From assembly GCA_031399165.1 (NCBI GenBank), contig JANNOO010000040.1:1-58518 (forward strand): 58,518 bases of DNA, in the 5' to 3' direction. A program made the position numbers and the translations under genes. Positions 7,776-16,800 of the stretch are shown here, in pieces. Origin of the DNA: JAKFWI01 sp031399165 (lineage in GTDB: Bacteria; Pseudomonadota; Alphaproteobacteria; Caulobacterales; Aquidulcibacteraceae). Positions within the stretch are counted from its first letter, which is position 1. Each line of letters starts with the position of its first letter. The notes under the pieces were generated by a model. It was given only the letters and a program-made list of their open reading frames with translations, had not been told where the DNA came from and did not search any database.

Positions 7776-8009
7776 TTACTTCGGAACGACGAACAGCAGC
7801 AGGATCGCGATCAGGAACGAGAAGATCCCCAGCGCTTCGGTAACGGCGAAGCCGAAAATCAGATTGCCGAATTGGCCTGGCGCGGCCGAAGGATTGCGCA
7901 TCGCGCTCGACAGGAAGTTGCCGAAGATAATGCCCACGCCGACGGCGGCGCCGAGCATGCCAAGGCTCGCGAGGCCCGCGCCGATATACGCTGCTGCTGC
8001 TGGTTCCAT
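7776..8009 (-). CDS. atpE: F-type ATP synthase subunit c
   Basis: The 77-residue hairpin proteolipid forms the rotating c-ring. It has two membrane helices (about 8-32 and 50-74) with the RNPSAAP polar loop between them. The proton-carrying carboxylate is Glu58 in FAVTEALGIF. The extra polar ligands of sodium-dependent rings are not obvious, so proton coupling is likely. It lies between atpB (38-base gap) and b', with a GGGAGACTTACTT leader before the ATG. Confidence 0.95.
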   Translation of the reverse strand: MEPAAAAYIGAGLASLGMLGAAVGVGIIFGNFLSSAMRNPSAAPGQFGNLIFGFAVTEALGIFSFLIAILLLFVVPK

Positions 8010-8047
8010 AAGTAAGTCTCCCTTTGGGCTAAAAGTTCAGCCGGGCG

Positions 8048-8800
8048 CTAGTGCCCGGGATGAAGGGCGTCGTTGAAGTAAATGCAGGTGAGCAGGGCGA
8101 ACACATACGCCTGCAGGAACGCGACAAGAAATTCGAGCGCGTAAAGCGCAACGGTCATGACCAAGGGCAGGATCGCCAGTGGCGTGAACAGGCCGCCGGC
8201 ATCAACCAGCATCGGCACGAAGCTGGCGAAAACCTTGAGCAGGATGTGCCCGGCCAGAATGTTCGCCCAGAGACGAACCGAATGGCTGAGCGGGCGCGAG
8301 AAAAACGAAATGATCTCGATCAGCACGACGAGCGGCAGAATGTAGATCGGCACGCCCGATGGCGCGAACAGCTTGAAGAATTTCATGCCATTCTTGGCCA
8401 GGCCCACAAGGATCACGGTGAGAAACACCATGATCGCCATGGTGGCCGTCACCACGATCTGGCTCGTCGTCGTAAACCAGTAAGGGAACATGCCGAGCAT
8501 GTTCGCCATGAAAATGAAGATGAAGAGCGTGAACACGAAGGGGAAGAATTTCTTCACGCCCTCCGCGCCGGACGCGTCTTTCACCATCGAATGGATAAAG
8601 CCATAGGCGGTCTCGGCGGCGGTCTGCGCCCGGTCAGGCACAAGCGCCTTCTTGTTCATCGCGCCGATCATGAACGCCGAAGCGGCGGCCGTGCCCGCGA
8701 GCATGAACAGGCTCGCATTGCTAAAGGAGGCGTCCCATTCTCCAATCTGCAGCGGCACCCACCGCTCGATATGGAATTGGTGCATCGGATCGTCGGCCAA
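8048..8800 (-). CDS. atpB: F-type ATP synthase subunit a
   Basis: Subunit a forms the two proton half-channels next to the c-ring. About six hydrophobic helices can be traced. The essential channel Arg lies in LSHSVRLWANILAGH, with LEFLVAFLQAYVFALLTCIYFND near the C-terminus. The start is taken as the TTG at 8800, giving MADDPMHQFHIERWVPL, the usual alphaproteobacterial opening, and 250 residues. The frame is open upstream, but that stretch is the end of atpI. atpI stops 7 bases before this start. Confidence 0.95.
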   Translation of the reverse strand: MADDPMHQFHIERWVPLQIGEWDASFSNASLFMLAGTAAASAFMIGAMNKKALVPDRAQTAAETAYGFIHSMVKDASGAEGVKKFFPFVFTLFIFIFMANMLGMFPYWFTTTSQIVVTATMAIMVFLTVILVGLAKNGMKFFKLFAPSGVPIYILPLVVLIEIISFFSRPLSHSVRLWANILAGHILLKVFASFVPMLVDAGGLFTPLAILPLVMTVALYALEFLVAFLQAYVFALLTCIYFNDALHPGH

Positions 8801-8807
8801 GGCGCGC

Positions 8808-9152
8808 TCAATTCTCGTCTTCGCCGTCCGGGATGGACGGCGCGTTCGGATCAACCGGGTTCTTCTGGGAATAGGCCTTGGCCGTGCGCACGGCGTTCAC
8901 CACGCCCGCGCAAAACCCCAAACCCATACCGACGATCAGACCCAGCGGAGACGTGCCGGCCCAATAATCGATCCCAAAGCCGATAAGCGCGCCAACAAGC
9001 ACCGCGGCGCCGAAATCGCCGCCGAACTTGACCGCCAGGCTGGCGGCGCTTTCGGGCGGCTTATCGGTAGGAACGCCGACGCCGCGCGCAGCGTCTACCC
9101 GCCGGCGCAGTTCGGAAAGTTCGTCCCCTGGCGGTGGCTTGGGTGCGGCCAT
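8808..9152 (-). CDS. atpI: AtpI-type F0F1 assembly protein
   Basis: The 114-residue protein has a polar N-terminus (DELSELRRRVDAARG) and two membrane helices (about 45-63 and 69-88) with the pattern GALIGFGIDYWAGTSPLGLIVGMGLGF. AtpI assists c-ring assembly and ion uptake in other bacteria. It is first in the atpI-B-E-b'-b operon. The operon promoter should therefore lie in the 9153-9250 region, but no convincing -35/-10 pair was seen there. Confidence 0.9.
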   Translation of the reverse strand: MAAPKPPPGDELSELRRRVDAARGVGVPTDKPPESAASLAVKFGGDFGAAVLVGALIGFGIDYWAGTSPLGLIVGMGLGFCAGVVNAVRTAKAYSQKNPVDPNAPSIPDGEDEN

Positions 9153-9369
9153 CGAACGGTCATACGCGATCGGGATGCGAAAGCGCCCCCTTTATCGCGC
9201 GCGCGGAACCTAGATGTGACCCCCATATCCGTCAAGCAAAGCGGCGGCGGCTAAACCTTTGGAAAATCAACCGCGTGACAGGGTGTCGCGCAGGCTCCGG
9301 CGGGTGGGCGCGCGCAGGTTTGCGCCGGCCGTGGGCTGGCGCTCGCACAGCGGCGCTGTATGCAGGCGC

Positions 9370-9669
9370 ATGGGATTTCAGACGGAAGACGGGCGCCCCG
9401 CCCATATCGACGGTTCGCCTTGTCCCGAAGGGGAGCAGCGGCTTGCTCCGGACGGCGCGCTCTGCTGCGCCGCCTTCGAGGCGCGCACACGCGCCTGCTA
9501 TTTCGATATCCGCTACGAATATTGGGAGAGCCAAGGCGGGTGGTTCATCATCATCCAGCCCGACGCGGGCGGCGGCGGCGTGGCGATCAATCACTGCCCC
9601 CATTGCGGCGCCAAGCTGGCAGGCGAGGGACTGGAGGGCAGATACATGGATATGGAAAGCCTAGTCTAG
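9370..9669 (+). CDS. Small cysteine-containing protein with C-terminal CPHCG zinc knuckle
   Basis: The product is about 99 residues. Its centre reads CCAAFEARTRACYFDIRYEYW, followed by GGWFIIIQP and a C-terminal knuckle HCPHCGAKL. This resembles the DUF6980-type layout, in which a CC pair and a CPxCG pair probably bind one zinc ion. The frame is open from 9259, but that N-terminus is Arg-rich and uninformative; the ATG at 9370 (MGFQTEDGRPAHIDG) is preferred without a strong ribosome site. Function is unknown. Confidence 0.6.
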   Translation: MGFQTEDGRPAHIDGSPCPEGEQRLAPDGALCCAAFEARTRACYFDIRYEYWESQGGWFIIIQPDAGGGGVAINHCPHCGAKLAGEGLEGRYMDMESLV

Positions 9670-9757
9670 CCTCTGCGCCGGCGCCAACAAATCCTCCCCG
9701 AAGCGCTGGGCGGTTTGCCTGCGCGTTCCTAGATGTCGCGGGTCCAGGGAGCGTGTG

Positions 9758-10822
9758 ATGGCTGTGAAGTACAGAGGGTTCGCGCTGCTGCTGGCGGCGG
9801 CATTGCTGTCCGCCTGCGAGCCGGCGGCGATCGAGCCGTCGTCTGCCGCGCCAGCCCCCGTCGCGCGTGGGCCGTTGACGGAGCGCGAAGCCGATACCGT
9901 GGCGCTGTTCGAACGCGCAGCGCCCTCGGTGGTCCAGGTTGTCAGCCGCTCGACGGTCGTTACGCCCTTCAACACCGGCGAACAGGTCGGCTCCGGCACT
10001 GGCTTCATCTGGGATGACGAAGGCTACATCGTCACCAACAACCATGTCGTCGAGGCGCAGGAGATCGCCGTGCGTTTGAGCGATGGCGATGTGCGCGCTA
10101 CGGTTATCGGCCGCGCGCCGCAATATGACATCGCGGTGCTGCGCATGGCGCGCAAGCCTGATGCGCCGCCGCTGGCGCTTGGCACATCGGCCGATCTCAA
10201 GGTCGGCCAGTCGGTGTTCGCGATCGGCAATCCCTTCGGTCTCGATCAGACGCTGACCTCCGGCATTGTCAGCGCGCTGGCGCGGCGCCTGCCGCTGGAA
10301 AATGGCCGCGAGATCACCGGCGTCATCCAGACCGACGCGGCGATCAATCCCGGCAATTCCGGCGGCCCGCTGCTCGATTCAGCCGGGCGCGTGATCGGCG
10401 TGAATACGGCGATCTATTCGCCCTCCGGCGCCAATGCCGGCGTCGGCTTTGCTGTGCCGATCGACACCGTGCGCCGTGTTGTGCCCGATCTCATCCGCAA
10501 CGGCCGCGCGCCGACGCCAGGGATCGGCATCATCGCCGCCAGCGAGACGGACGCCGCGCGCCTCGGCGTGGAAGGCGTGATCATCTTCCGCGTCGCATCT
10601 GGCACGCCCGCCGCGCGCGCCGGCCTGCGCGGCGTGGACCTCGATTCCAATGAACTCGGCGACGTGATCACAGCGATCAACGGCAAAAAGGTCGAACGCC
10701 TGGTCGATGTCACCAACGAACTGGACCGCGCCGGAATCGGCAAAACCGTGGAGCTGACCGTCCAGCGCCGCGGCGAGACGCGGCAGGTGTCCCTCGCCAC
10801 CGAGGACATCGGCCCGCGCTAG
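9758..10822 (+). CDS. HtrA/DegS-like serine protease, predicted lipoprotein with one PDZ domain
   Basis: A lipobox ending LSAC (Cys20) predicts an envelope lipoprotein. The trypsin-like domain carries His96 in VTNNHVVE, Asp124 in YDIAVLRM and Ser201 in NPGNSGGPLLD. One PDZ domain follows at about 250-350. One PDZ and a membrane anchor resemble DegS more than DegP, so a role as an envelope-stress sensor protease is possible but inferred. The ATG at 9758 is preferred over the adjacent GTG at 9755; AGGGAG lies 8 bases upstream. A canonical two-PDZ DegP is encoded separately at 43.6 kb. Confidence 0.9.
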   Translation: MAVKYRGFALLLAAALLSACEPAAIEPSSAAPAPVARGPLTEREADTVALFERAAPSVVQVVSRSTVVTPFNTGEQVGSGTGFIWDDEGYIVTNNHVVEAQEIAVRLSDGDVRATVIGRAPQYDIAVLRMARKPDAPPLALGTSADLKVGQSVFAIGNPFGLDQTLTSGIVSALARRLPLENGREITGVIQTDAAINPGNSGGPLLDSAGRVIGVNTAIYSPSGANAGVGFAVPIDTVRRVVPDLIRNGRAPTPGIGIIAASETDAARLGVEGVIIFRVASGTPAARAGLRGVDLDSNELGDVITAINGKKVERLVDVTNELDRAGIGKTVELTVQRRGETRQVSLATEDIGPR

Positions 10823-10878
10823 GGGCGAGCGCCTTGGTTCGTTCGCCATTCCACGCTAGGGTCTGGCGGGGTATCGTG

Positions 10879-11790
10879 ATGCGGCGGCTATTTGGCGTTT
10901 TCGTTTTCCTGATCGCGTCGGCGCTCGGCGCCAGCAGCGCGCAAGCGCCGGCCCCGCGCATCGCACTTGTGATCGGCAACGCCAATTATCAGGTTCCGGC
11001 CTGGAAGCTGTCCAATCCCGTGCGCGACGCCGAACTCATGAGCCAGCGGCTGTCTGCGCTCGGGTTTCAGGTCGATCTCGTTCGCGACGCGACCCGCGCG
11101 CAAATCGACGCGGCTTTTCAGCGCTACGGAACGAAGCTTCAGGCCGCCGGCCGGAACGCGGTCAGCGTCGTATTCTACGCCGGACACGGCGCGGAGAATG
11201 ACGGCGCGAACTATCTGGTGCCGACTGACGCCAACATCCGCACCAAGGATCAATTGCGCTATCAGGCGCCGCCCGCGCAATTCCTGCTCGATTACATGGC
11301 CCGCGCCGGCAATGCGGTGAACATCCTGATCCTCGACGCCTGCCGCGACATGCCGCTTCCGGACGGAAATCGCAGTCTGGGCCGCGGCGGCCTCGCCGAA
11401 ATCCCGGCACGCCCGAACGTTCTGATCGCTTATTCCACCGCGCCGAACACCACCGCGCCCGATGGCTCCGGGCTAAATTCGCCCTTCACAGCGGCGCTCG
11501 CGGCTGCGCTGGCCAGTGCGCCAACCGATCCCGTCTCGCTCCTGTTCGAGGACGTGCAAACGCGCGTCTATTCCCAGTCCGGCGGCGCGCCCGCCGCAGG
11601 CCGCGGCGCCGGCGGCACCCGCGCAGGTCGCGTCAGTTCCGCGCGCGACCACGGTGACGCCGCCACGCCCGCAAGCGGCCAGCGTCGCGGACGGCCAAAC
11701 GATCAAGGATTGCGCCGAATGTCCGGAACTGGTGGTGATCCCGGCAGGAACCTTCACGATGGGCTCGCCTGCAGGCGAGGCGGGTCGTGA
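10879..11790 (+). CDS. Secreted caspase-like (C14) domain, 5' half of a frame-split caspase-SUMF1 gene
   Basis: A signal peptide (about 1-22, ending SSAQAPA) precedes a caspase-fold domain with the His-Cys dyad: His103 in VVFYAGHGAE and Cys155 in ILILDACRD. The start at 10879 follows the signal-peptide logic; upstream codons from 10834 are not needed. Homology-like sequence in this frame ends near YSQSGGAPAAGRG (about 11600), and the remaining residues look like out-of-frame Arg/Gly-rich noise. The natural continuation, a Pro/Ala linker and a SUMF1 domain, is in the +1 frame. The gene is either frameshifted, recoded, or affected by a sequence error. Confidence 0.75.
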   Translation: MRRLFGVFVFLIASALGASSAQAPAPRIALVIGNANYQVPAWKLSNPVRDAELMSQRLSALGFQVDLVRDATRAQIDAAFQRYGTKLQAAGRNAVSVVFYAGHGAENDGANYLVPTDANIRTKDQLRYQAPPAQFLLDYMARAGNAVNILILDACRDMPLPDGNRSLGRGGLAEIPARPNVLIAYSTAPNTTAPDGSGLNSPFTAALAAALASAPTDPVSLLFEDVQTRVYSQSGGAPAAGRGAGGTRAGRVSSARDHGDAATPASGQRRGRPNDQGLRRMSGTGGDPGRNLHDGLACRRGGS

Positions 11791-12427
11791 CGCCGATGAA
11801 GGGCCGCAACACAATGTCAGCGTTAGCGCCTTCGCGATCGGCAAGTACGAAGTCACCTGGGATCAGTGGGACGCCTGTGTCCGCGCCGGCGGGTGCAGTT
11901 CGGCTGAACAGGATAAAATGAGCGGCGGCGCCGACAACGGTTGGGGACGCGGCAATCGGCCGGTGATGCGCGTCACCTGGAACGACGCGAAAGCATATGT
12001 TGCGTGGCTGAATGGCAAAGTTTCCGGCTCGCCCTATCGCCTGCCTTCGGAAGCGGAGTGGGAATATGCCGCACGGGCCGGAACGACCAGCGCCTATTAT
12101 ACAGGCGCGTCGATCAGTACGAGCCAGGCGAATTTCAATAACACGCTAAGCAAGACCCAAGGCGTCGGCTCGTATTCGCCGAACGCGTTCGGCCTTTACG
12201 ATATGGCCGGCAATGTATGGGAATGGGTGGAGGATTGCTACCACGACACCTATGCCGGCGCACCGAGCGATGGTTCTGCGTGGACAAGCGGCGCTTGCAC
12301 CTACCGCGTTCTCCGCGGTGGTTCCTGGGGCAGCGACCCTCGGTACCTCCGCTCGGCGGACCGCAACGGGGACACCCCGACGTACCGGAGCGGCGTCATC
12401 GGCTTCCGGATCGCCAGGACGCTTTAG
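11516..12427 (+). CDS. SUMF1/formylglycine-generating-enzyme-like domain, 3' half of the frame-split gene
   Basis: From about residue 25 a Pro/Ala linker leads into CAECPELVVIPAGTFTMGS and a full SUMF1/FGE fold. Visible motifs are GKYEVTWDQWDACV, PVMRVTWNDAKAYVAWLN, YRLPSEAEWEYAARAG, GLYDMAGNVWEWVEDCY, VLRGGSWG and the GFRIAR end. In bacteria this fold is often a substrate-binding or regulatory module fused to caspase-like domains rather than a true sulfatase activator. Its own first ~25 residues are out-of-frame caspase sequence, so it almost certainly belongs to the upstream gene. No independent ribosome site was found. Confidence 0.75.
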   Translation: MRQPIPSRSCSRTCKRASIPSPAARPPQAAAPAAPAQVASVPRATTVTPPRPQAASVADGQTIKDCAECPELVVIPAGTFTMGSPAGEAGRDADEGPQHNVSVSAFAIGKYEVTWDQWDACVRAGGCSSAEQDKMSGGADNGWGRGNRPVMRVTWNDAKAYVAWLNGKVSGSPYRLPSEAEWEYAARAGTTSAYYTGASISTSQANFNNTLSKTQGVGSYSPNAFGLYDMAGNVWEWVEDCYHDTYAGAPSDGSAWTSGACTYRVLRGGSWGSDPRYLRSADRNGDTPTYRSGVIGFRIARTL

Positions 12428-12484
12428 CCGCCTCATTCGTTAATGCCTTAAATCCTGCGTCGTTAGATTTTTCCTCTTTATGTG

Positions 12485-12534
12485 AGGCGCGATCGGCCAC
12501 ATGGCCGGCAAATCGCGTAGCGATTTGAGCGCCT
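12485..12534. other. Three-stem (cruciform-like) palindrome
   Basis: An outer stem AGGCGC/GCGCCT (12485-12490 and 12529-12534) encloses two hairpins: CGGCCA/TGGCCG (12494-12507) and AAATCGC/GCGATTT (12510-12526). The whole 50 bases can fold as a three-way junction. It lies between the SUMF1 gene end and the convergent vapC end, so it may act as a bidirectional transcription end. There is no following T-run. Confidence 0.5.
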
Positions 12535-12559
12535 AACCGCGATCGGACGCCGCAGCGTC

Positions 12560-12958
12560 TCATCCAAGCAGCCGCATTCCCAATTCCGTCGCGGCGTTCT
12601 GGTCAAAACTCACCGTTTCGCTTGCGCCGGCGAGCGCGGCCGTTTGCGCGATCAGCGCGTCGGCGAATTCAGCCGTGCTTGACGCCTGATAAGCCGCGAG
12701 CGCGCGATAGGCCGCTGGCGCATTTTCGACAACCAGCTCCGCTGATCGGAGCAGACCATCGACGGCGGCGGCAATTTCCGCACGCGAAGCCTTGTAGGCG
12801 CGCGAGAGCACCCAGGTGATCTCGGCCAACACAATCGCGCTGATGAAACCGGGACGCTCGCGACTGAGCCGGGAGATGAACCGCGTTGCGATGGGCGATT
12901 GCGCCTCGTCGTCCTGGGCAAGAAACCGGACGACGATATTGGTGTCGAGGCCGATCAC
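12560..12958 (-). CDS. vapC: PIN-domain toxin, VapC family
   Basis: PIN-domain ribonuclease of a type II toxin-antitoxin pair; VapC toxins cut tRNA or rRNA. The 132-residue product shows the acidic active-site set: Asp5 in MIGLDTNIVVRF, Glu in LAEITWVLSR, Asp in EFADALIAQTA and Asp in VSFDQNAATELG. It overlaps the antitoxin gene by 4 bases, so translation is coupled. It converges with the caspase-SUMF1 gene. Confidence 0.9.
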   Translation of the reverse strand: MIGLDTNIVVRFLAQDDEAQSPIATRFISRLSRERPGFISAIVLAEITWVLSRAYKASRAEIAAAVDGLLRSAELVVENAPAAYRALAAYQASSTAEFADALIAQTAALAGASETVSFDQNAATELGMRLLG

Positions 12959-13194
12959 CCGCCCTTGGCTCCCCGTGCGATCGCCTTATCCATGTCGCCC
13001 AGAGAAACCGGCTTGTCCGGCTTAGAGATAAGGCCCTTGAGACGCTTGACCGGCTGAGCCGCGGGCAGCACGGCAAAATTGCCATCCTCCATCCGCACGA
13101 ACTCAACCCGGTCTCCCGGCCCAACACCCAGCGCCGACCGGATTTCTTTCGGCAGGGTCAATTGGCCTTTGGATGTCAGCGTCGCCGTGCTCAT
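12955..13194 (-). CDS. vapB: AbrB/MazE-fold antitoxin paired with VapC
   Basis: The 79-residue protein has an N-terminal swapped-hairpin DNA-binding domain, seen as ATLTSKGQLTLPKEIRSALGV and GPGDRVEFVRMEDG. Its Lys-rich C-terminal tail would wrap the toxin. It should both neutralise VapC and repress its own promoter. A 9-bp inverted repeat sits 9 bases before the start codon, where an autoregulatory operator is expected. Confidence 0.9.
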   Translation of the reverse strand: MSTATLTSKGQLTLPKEIRSALGVGPGDRVEFVRMEDGNFAVLPAAQPVKRLKGLISKPDKPVSLGDMDKAIARGAKGG

Positions 13195-13202
13195 TCCGAA
13201 CT

Positions 13203-13229
13203 CTTACATTTAGTAAGGACAAATGTAAG
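13203..13229. promoter_or_regulatory. Candidate VapB operator
   Basis: CTTACATTT (13203-13211) and AAATGTAAG (13221-13229) are perfect inverted arms 9 bases apart. The spacer holds another GTAAG copy, so three CTTAC/GTAAG units follow one another. The site lies 9 bases upstream of the antitoxin ATG at 13194. Autorepression by AbrB-type antitoxins is established for the family; binding here is inferred. Confidence 0.65.
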
Positions 13230-13250
13230 GCATCCGTCACCTCCGGTCAA

Positions 13251-13300
13251 GCCGCCACCAATTCGGCCGCGCGTTCAAATCCACGCTCACTACGGCTCGC
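13251..13300 (-). pseudogene. Decayed copy of the smc 3' end
   Basis: This 50-base segment matches the last codons of smc (13898-13950), including CCGCGCGTT and CAAATCCACGCT, with several substitutions and one missing base that breaks the frame. The stop is lost. It sits upstream of parD, so parDE is bracketed by an intact and a degraded smc end. This looks like a target duplication left by insertion or recombination of the toxin-antitoxin islet. Confidence 0.65.
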
Positions 13301-13331
13301 GCATTGCCATGTCTTTTGCTAAAGTCACGCC

Positions 13332-13589
13332 ATGGCTGACACATCCAGCATCAAGCTCCCTCCTGACCTCGCCGCCCGCATCGAAGAGCGCATCGCCAGC
13401 GGCGGCGCGCCGGATGCGGCGGCGGTCGTGCGTGCGGGGTTGGAATCTCTCGACGCTGACGACGCCCGCAAGCTCGCTATTGTTCGCGAAAAGATTGAAG
13501 CGGCCCTCGCCGATCCGCGACCCTCGTCGCCTGCTGATGAGGTTTTCGACCGCCTGGAAGCCGCGCTCGAAAAGCTCCGGAGACCGTGA
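13332..13589 (+). CDS. parD: ParD-like antitoxin
   Basis: The 85-residue protein opens with a ribbon-helix-helix motif (SIKLPPDLAARIEERIASGG, then DAAAVVRAGLESLDAD), the DNA-binding fold of ParD/CopG antitoxins. Its C-terminal half is an acidic helix expected to bind the toxin. It overlaps parE by 4 bases and transcribes away from vapBC. Confidence 0.85.
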   Translation: MADTSSIKLPPDLAARIEERIASGGAPDAAAVVRAGLESLDADDARKLAIVREKIEAALADPRPSSPADEVFDRLEAALEKLRRP

Positions 13590-13897
13590 GCAAGATTACG
13601 TTCCGCCCCGGGGCGGAAGCCGATCTGATCGCAATCGCCGCTTTTGTTGCCCAATTCAATGTCGAGGCCGCGCTAAGGCTGGTGCGGCGCTTGCGGGACC
13701 GCTGTCAAATACTCGAAACGCATTTCGAAGCTGGCCGCCCAAGGCCGGAATTGGGAGAGGCTTTGCGATCGCTTGCTGAACCGCCTTACGTGATTGTCTA
13801 TCGCGTCACCGGCAATGTCGCGGAGATTGTAGCAGTGCTGCACGGCGCGCGGGATTTACCCGCGGCCCTCGCTGCCCGCCTGACTGAAGAGTCCTAA
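13586..13897 (+). CDS. parE: ParE/RelE-superfamily toxin
   Basis: The 103-residue protein has the ParE fold pattern: ITFRPGAEADLIAIAAFVAQ at the N-terminus, LETHFEAGRPRPELGEALRSL in the centre and YVIVYRVTGNVAEIVAVLHGARDL at the end. ParE toxins inhibit DNA gyrase, though related RelE toxins cut mRNA, so the exact target is open. The start is GTG at 13586, inside the ATGA-like overlap with parD. Its TAA overlaps the convergent smc TAG by two bases. Confidence 0.85.
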   Translation: MSKITFRPGAEADLIAIAAFVAQFNVEAALRLVRRLRDRCQILETHFEAGRPRPELGEALRSLAEPPYVIVYRVTGNVAEIVAVLHGARDLPAALAARLTEES

Positions 13898-16800
13898 GCC
13901 GCCACCAGCTCCGCCGCGCGTTTCAAATCCACGCTGACAAGCTGGCTCACGCCGCGCTCGGCCATGGTCACGCCGTAGAGGCGGTCCATCCGCGCCATGG
14001 TCATTGGATTATGCGTGATCACCAGGAAGCGCGTGTCGGTGCGGCGGCGCATTTCGTCGAGCAGATTGCAGAAGCGCTCGACATTGGCGTCGTCCAGCGG
14101 CGCATCGACTTCGTCGAGCACGCAGAGCGGGGCGGGGTTGGCGAGGAACACGGCGAAGATCAGCGCTGTCGCGGTCAGCGCCTGTTCGCCGCCGCTCATC
14201 AGCGACAGCACGCTCACCTTCTTGCCCGGCGGCTGGGCGTAAATCTCCAGCCCCGCCGTCAGCGGATCAATTGCCGAACCATCCTCCGGCGAATGGAAAC
14301 GCAATTCCGCCTGGCCGCCCTCGAACAACGTCGAAAACAACACGGCGAAATGTCCGTTGACGATATCGAACGCCGCAGAAAGCCGCGCGCGGCCCTCGGC
14401 GTTCAACTCGCCAATCGCGCGGCGTAATTTCCCGATTGCGCTGGCCACGTCAGCCTTCTCGCGCGCCAGCGTTTCGATCCGCGTCTGCGTTTCCGTCAGT
14501 TCTTCCTCGGCGCGCAGATTCACCGGGCCCGCCGCTTCACGCTCGGCGCGCAGGCGATCGGCCTTGCGCTCCACGTCGGCCAGCGGCCCGGCCGCCAGCG
14601 CGCCGCGCATCAGATCGCCGGCGCGGCGCGGCAAATCTTCCGGGCCCGCGCCAATCATGTCGCGGATTTGCGTGATCACGTCGTTGGCCCGCGCCTCGGC
14701 GGCGTCGAACCGCGCTTCGGCGCCCGCCTTGGCTTCACGCTCCTGCGCGTGCAGCGCTTCAGCCGTGCGCGCGGCGCGCGCGGCTTCGCGTTCGCGGCTC
14801 TCGGCGGCGGTCAACTTGTCCGCCGCGGCTGCGCGCCGGCTTTCGGCGGCCTGCGCTTCCTCGCGCAGCTTTTCCAACGCTTCGCAAGCCGCGATCGGCG
14901 CATCCTTCGCCGCCTTCAACGCTTCTGCATTGCGCGCCAGCGCCGTCGCGATGTCTTTCAGCCGCGCTTCGGCGCTCTCCAGCCGCCCGCGCCATTGCGC
15001 GCTTTCCGTATTCACCGCCGCCACCCGGTTCGCGCGCGCTTCGCGTTCGCGCGTTAGCGCCGTCAGCGCAGCGCGCGCTTCCGCGGCCGCGCCGCGGGCT
15101 TTTTCTGCGTCAGCGCGCGCTGCCGCCAACGCCGCTTCGGCCGCCTCCGGGTTTTTGGCGGCGCTCGCGCCCGCTTCGGACGCCTTCACCGCCGCATCCG
15201 CTTCCGCGCGCTCGATCTGCAGCGCGGCCTGTTGCGTTTCCAGCGCCGCCAGCCGCGCGCGTGCGCGCTCGGCTTCCGCTTCGTGACGCTCCAGCGCGTT
15301 GCGCGCCTCCAGCATCTTCGTTTGCGCCGCCGGCGCCGCTGCGCGCGCCTGTTTCAGCACCGCCTCGGCGCGGTCGCGCACATTGCGCGCCTGCTCATAA
15401 ACACGCTGCGCTTCCAGCATCGCCGCTTCGGCCAGCTTGCGGTCGGCCTGCGCCTTTTCCAGCCGGTTAACCTGCTCCAGCCGCGCCGCCGCGCCGAGCG
15501 GGGCCGCGCCCGCCTCGCGCACGAACCCGTCCCAGCGCCACAGATCGCCTTCGCGCGAAACCAGCCGCATGCCCGGTTTCAGCTGGCCGGCCAAAGCCGC
15601 GCCCTGCGCCTGATCCACCACCGCGCAAAGCATAAGCCGCGCGGCCAATTCCTTCGGTGCTTCTACAAATGGCGAAAGCGGCTCAGCGCCGTCCGGCCAT
15701 GAAATCTTCGCCGTTGCGCTCGCGCCAGCCCAGCGCAGCGGCGCCTTGGAATCCAGCGCGGCGTTTACGTCATCGCCCAAAGCCGCCGCCACCGCCCGCT
15801 CATAACCGGGCTTGGCCTTAATCGCGTTCAATGCGGGTGGAAATTTCTGCGCCGCAGCCTGCGCGGTCAGCTTCTCCAGCGCGCGCACTTCAGCCGCGAT
15901 TTCGCCTGCGCGCGCTTCAGCCTTGCGCATCGGATCAAATAGCGCGCGCTCTTCTTTTTCGGCCGCCGCCGCTTCGCCTTCCGCGCGCTTGCGCGCTGTC
16001 TCGGCGGCTTCTGCTGCTACGCTCGACGCGTTCAGCGCGTCTTCCAGCGTCACGCTGCGCGCCGCGTGATCGGCGGGCAGGGCGGCGGCGTCGCGCTCGC
16101 GTTTAAGCGCCGCCAGCCTGTCCTCGGCGCGCGTCAATCTCTGCCGCGCCTCAGCGGCGGCGCGCACCAGCGCGTGTGCTTCGGCCTTGCCCGCGGCGAG
16201 CGCGGCGGCGGCGGCTTCCAGTTTTGCGTCGGCCTCGGCGCGTACCTTCTCCGCTGCGCCGAACTTTTCCTCGGCGGCTTTCAGCGCCGCCGGTTCGCCG
16301 GACGATGAGGCGAGCGCGCCGTGTTCCTGTTCCAGCCGCGCCAGCGCTTCGCGCGCATCGGCGGCGAAGCGCTCGTCGCGCGCATGATCGGCGTTTAGCC
16401 GCTCTCCATCAGCCGCAAGCCGCGCGATGGCGTCTTCGGAATCCTTCAGATCGCGCTCCAGCCCCACGCGCACGCCTTCCAGCTTGCGCAGGATTGCGAC
16501 CGCGACCATTTCTTCTTCTCGCGCTGGCGCCACTTTCGCCTGCGCCTCCATCGCCACGCTTTGCGCAACGGAAGCCTTCTCCGCCGCCTCCGCCACGGCG
16601 CGCGTTGCGTCACGTCGCTGCGCATCGGCGCCGGCCACATGCGCACGCGCTTCTTCAAGCCGGCGGTGGAACAGCAGCGCTTCCACGCGGCGCAATTCGT
16701 CAGCCACCGTGCGGTAGCGCTCGGCCTGCCGCGCCTGCTTTTTCAGGCTGGCCGCCAGCGCTTCGATTTCGCCCAGCACTTCGTCGAGCCGCGTGAGATT

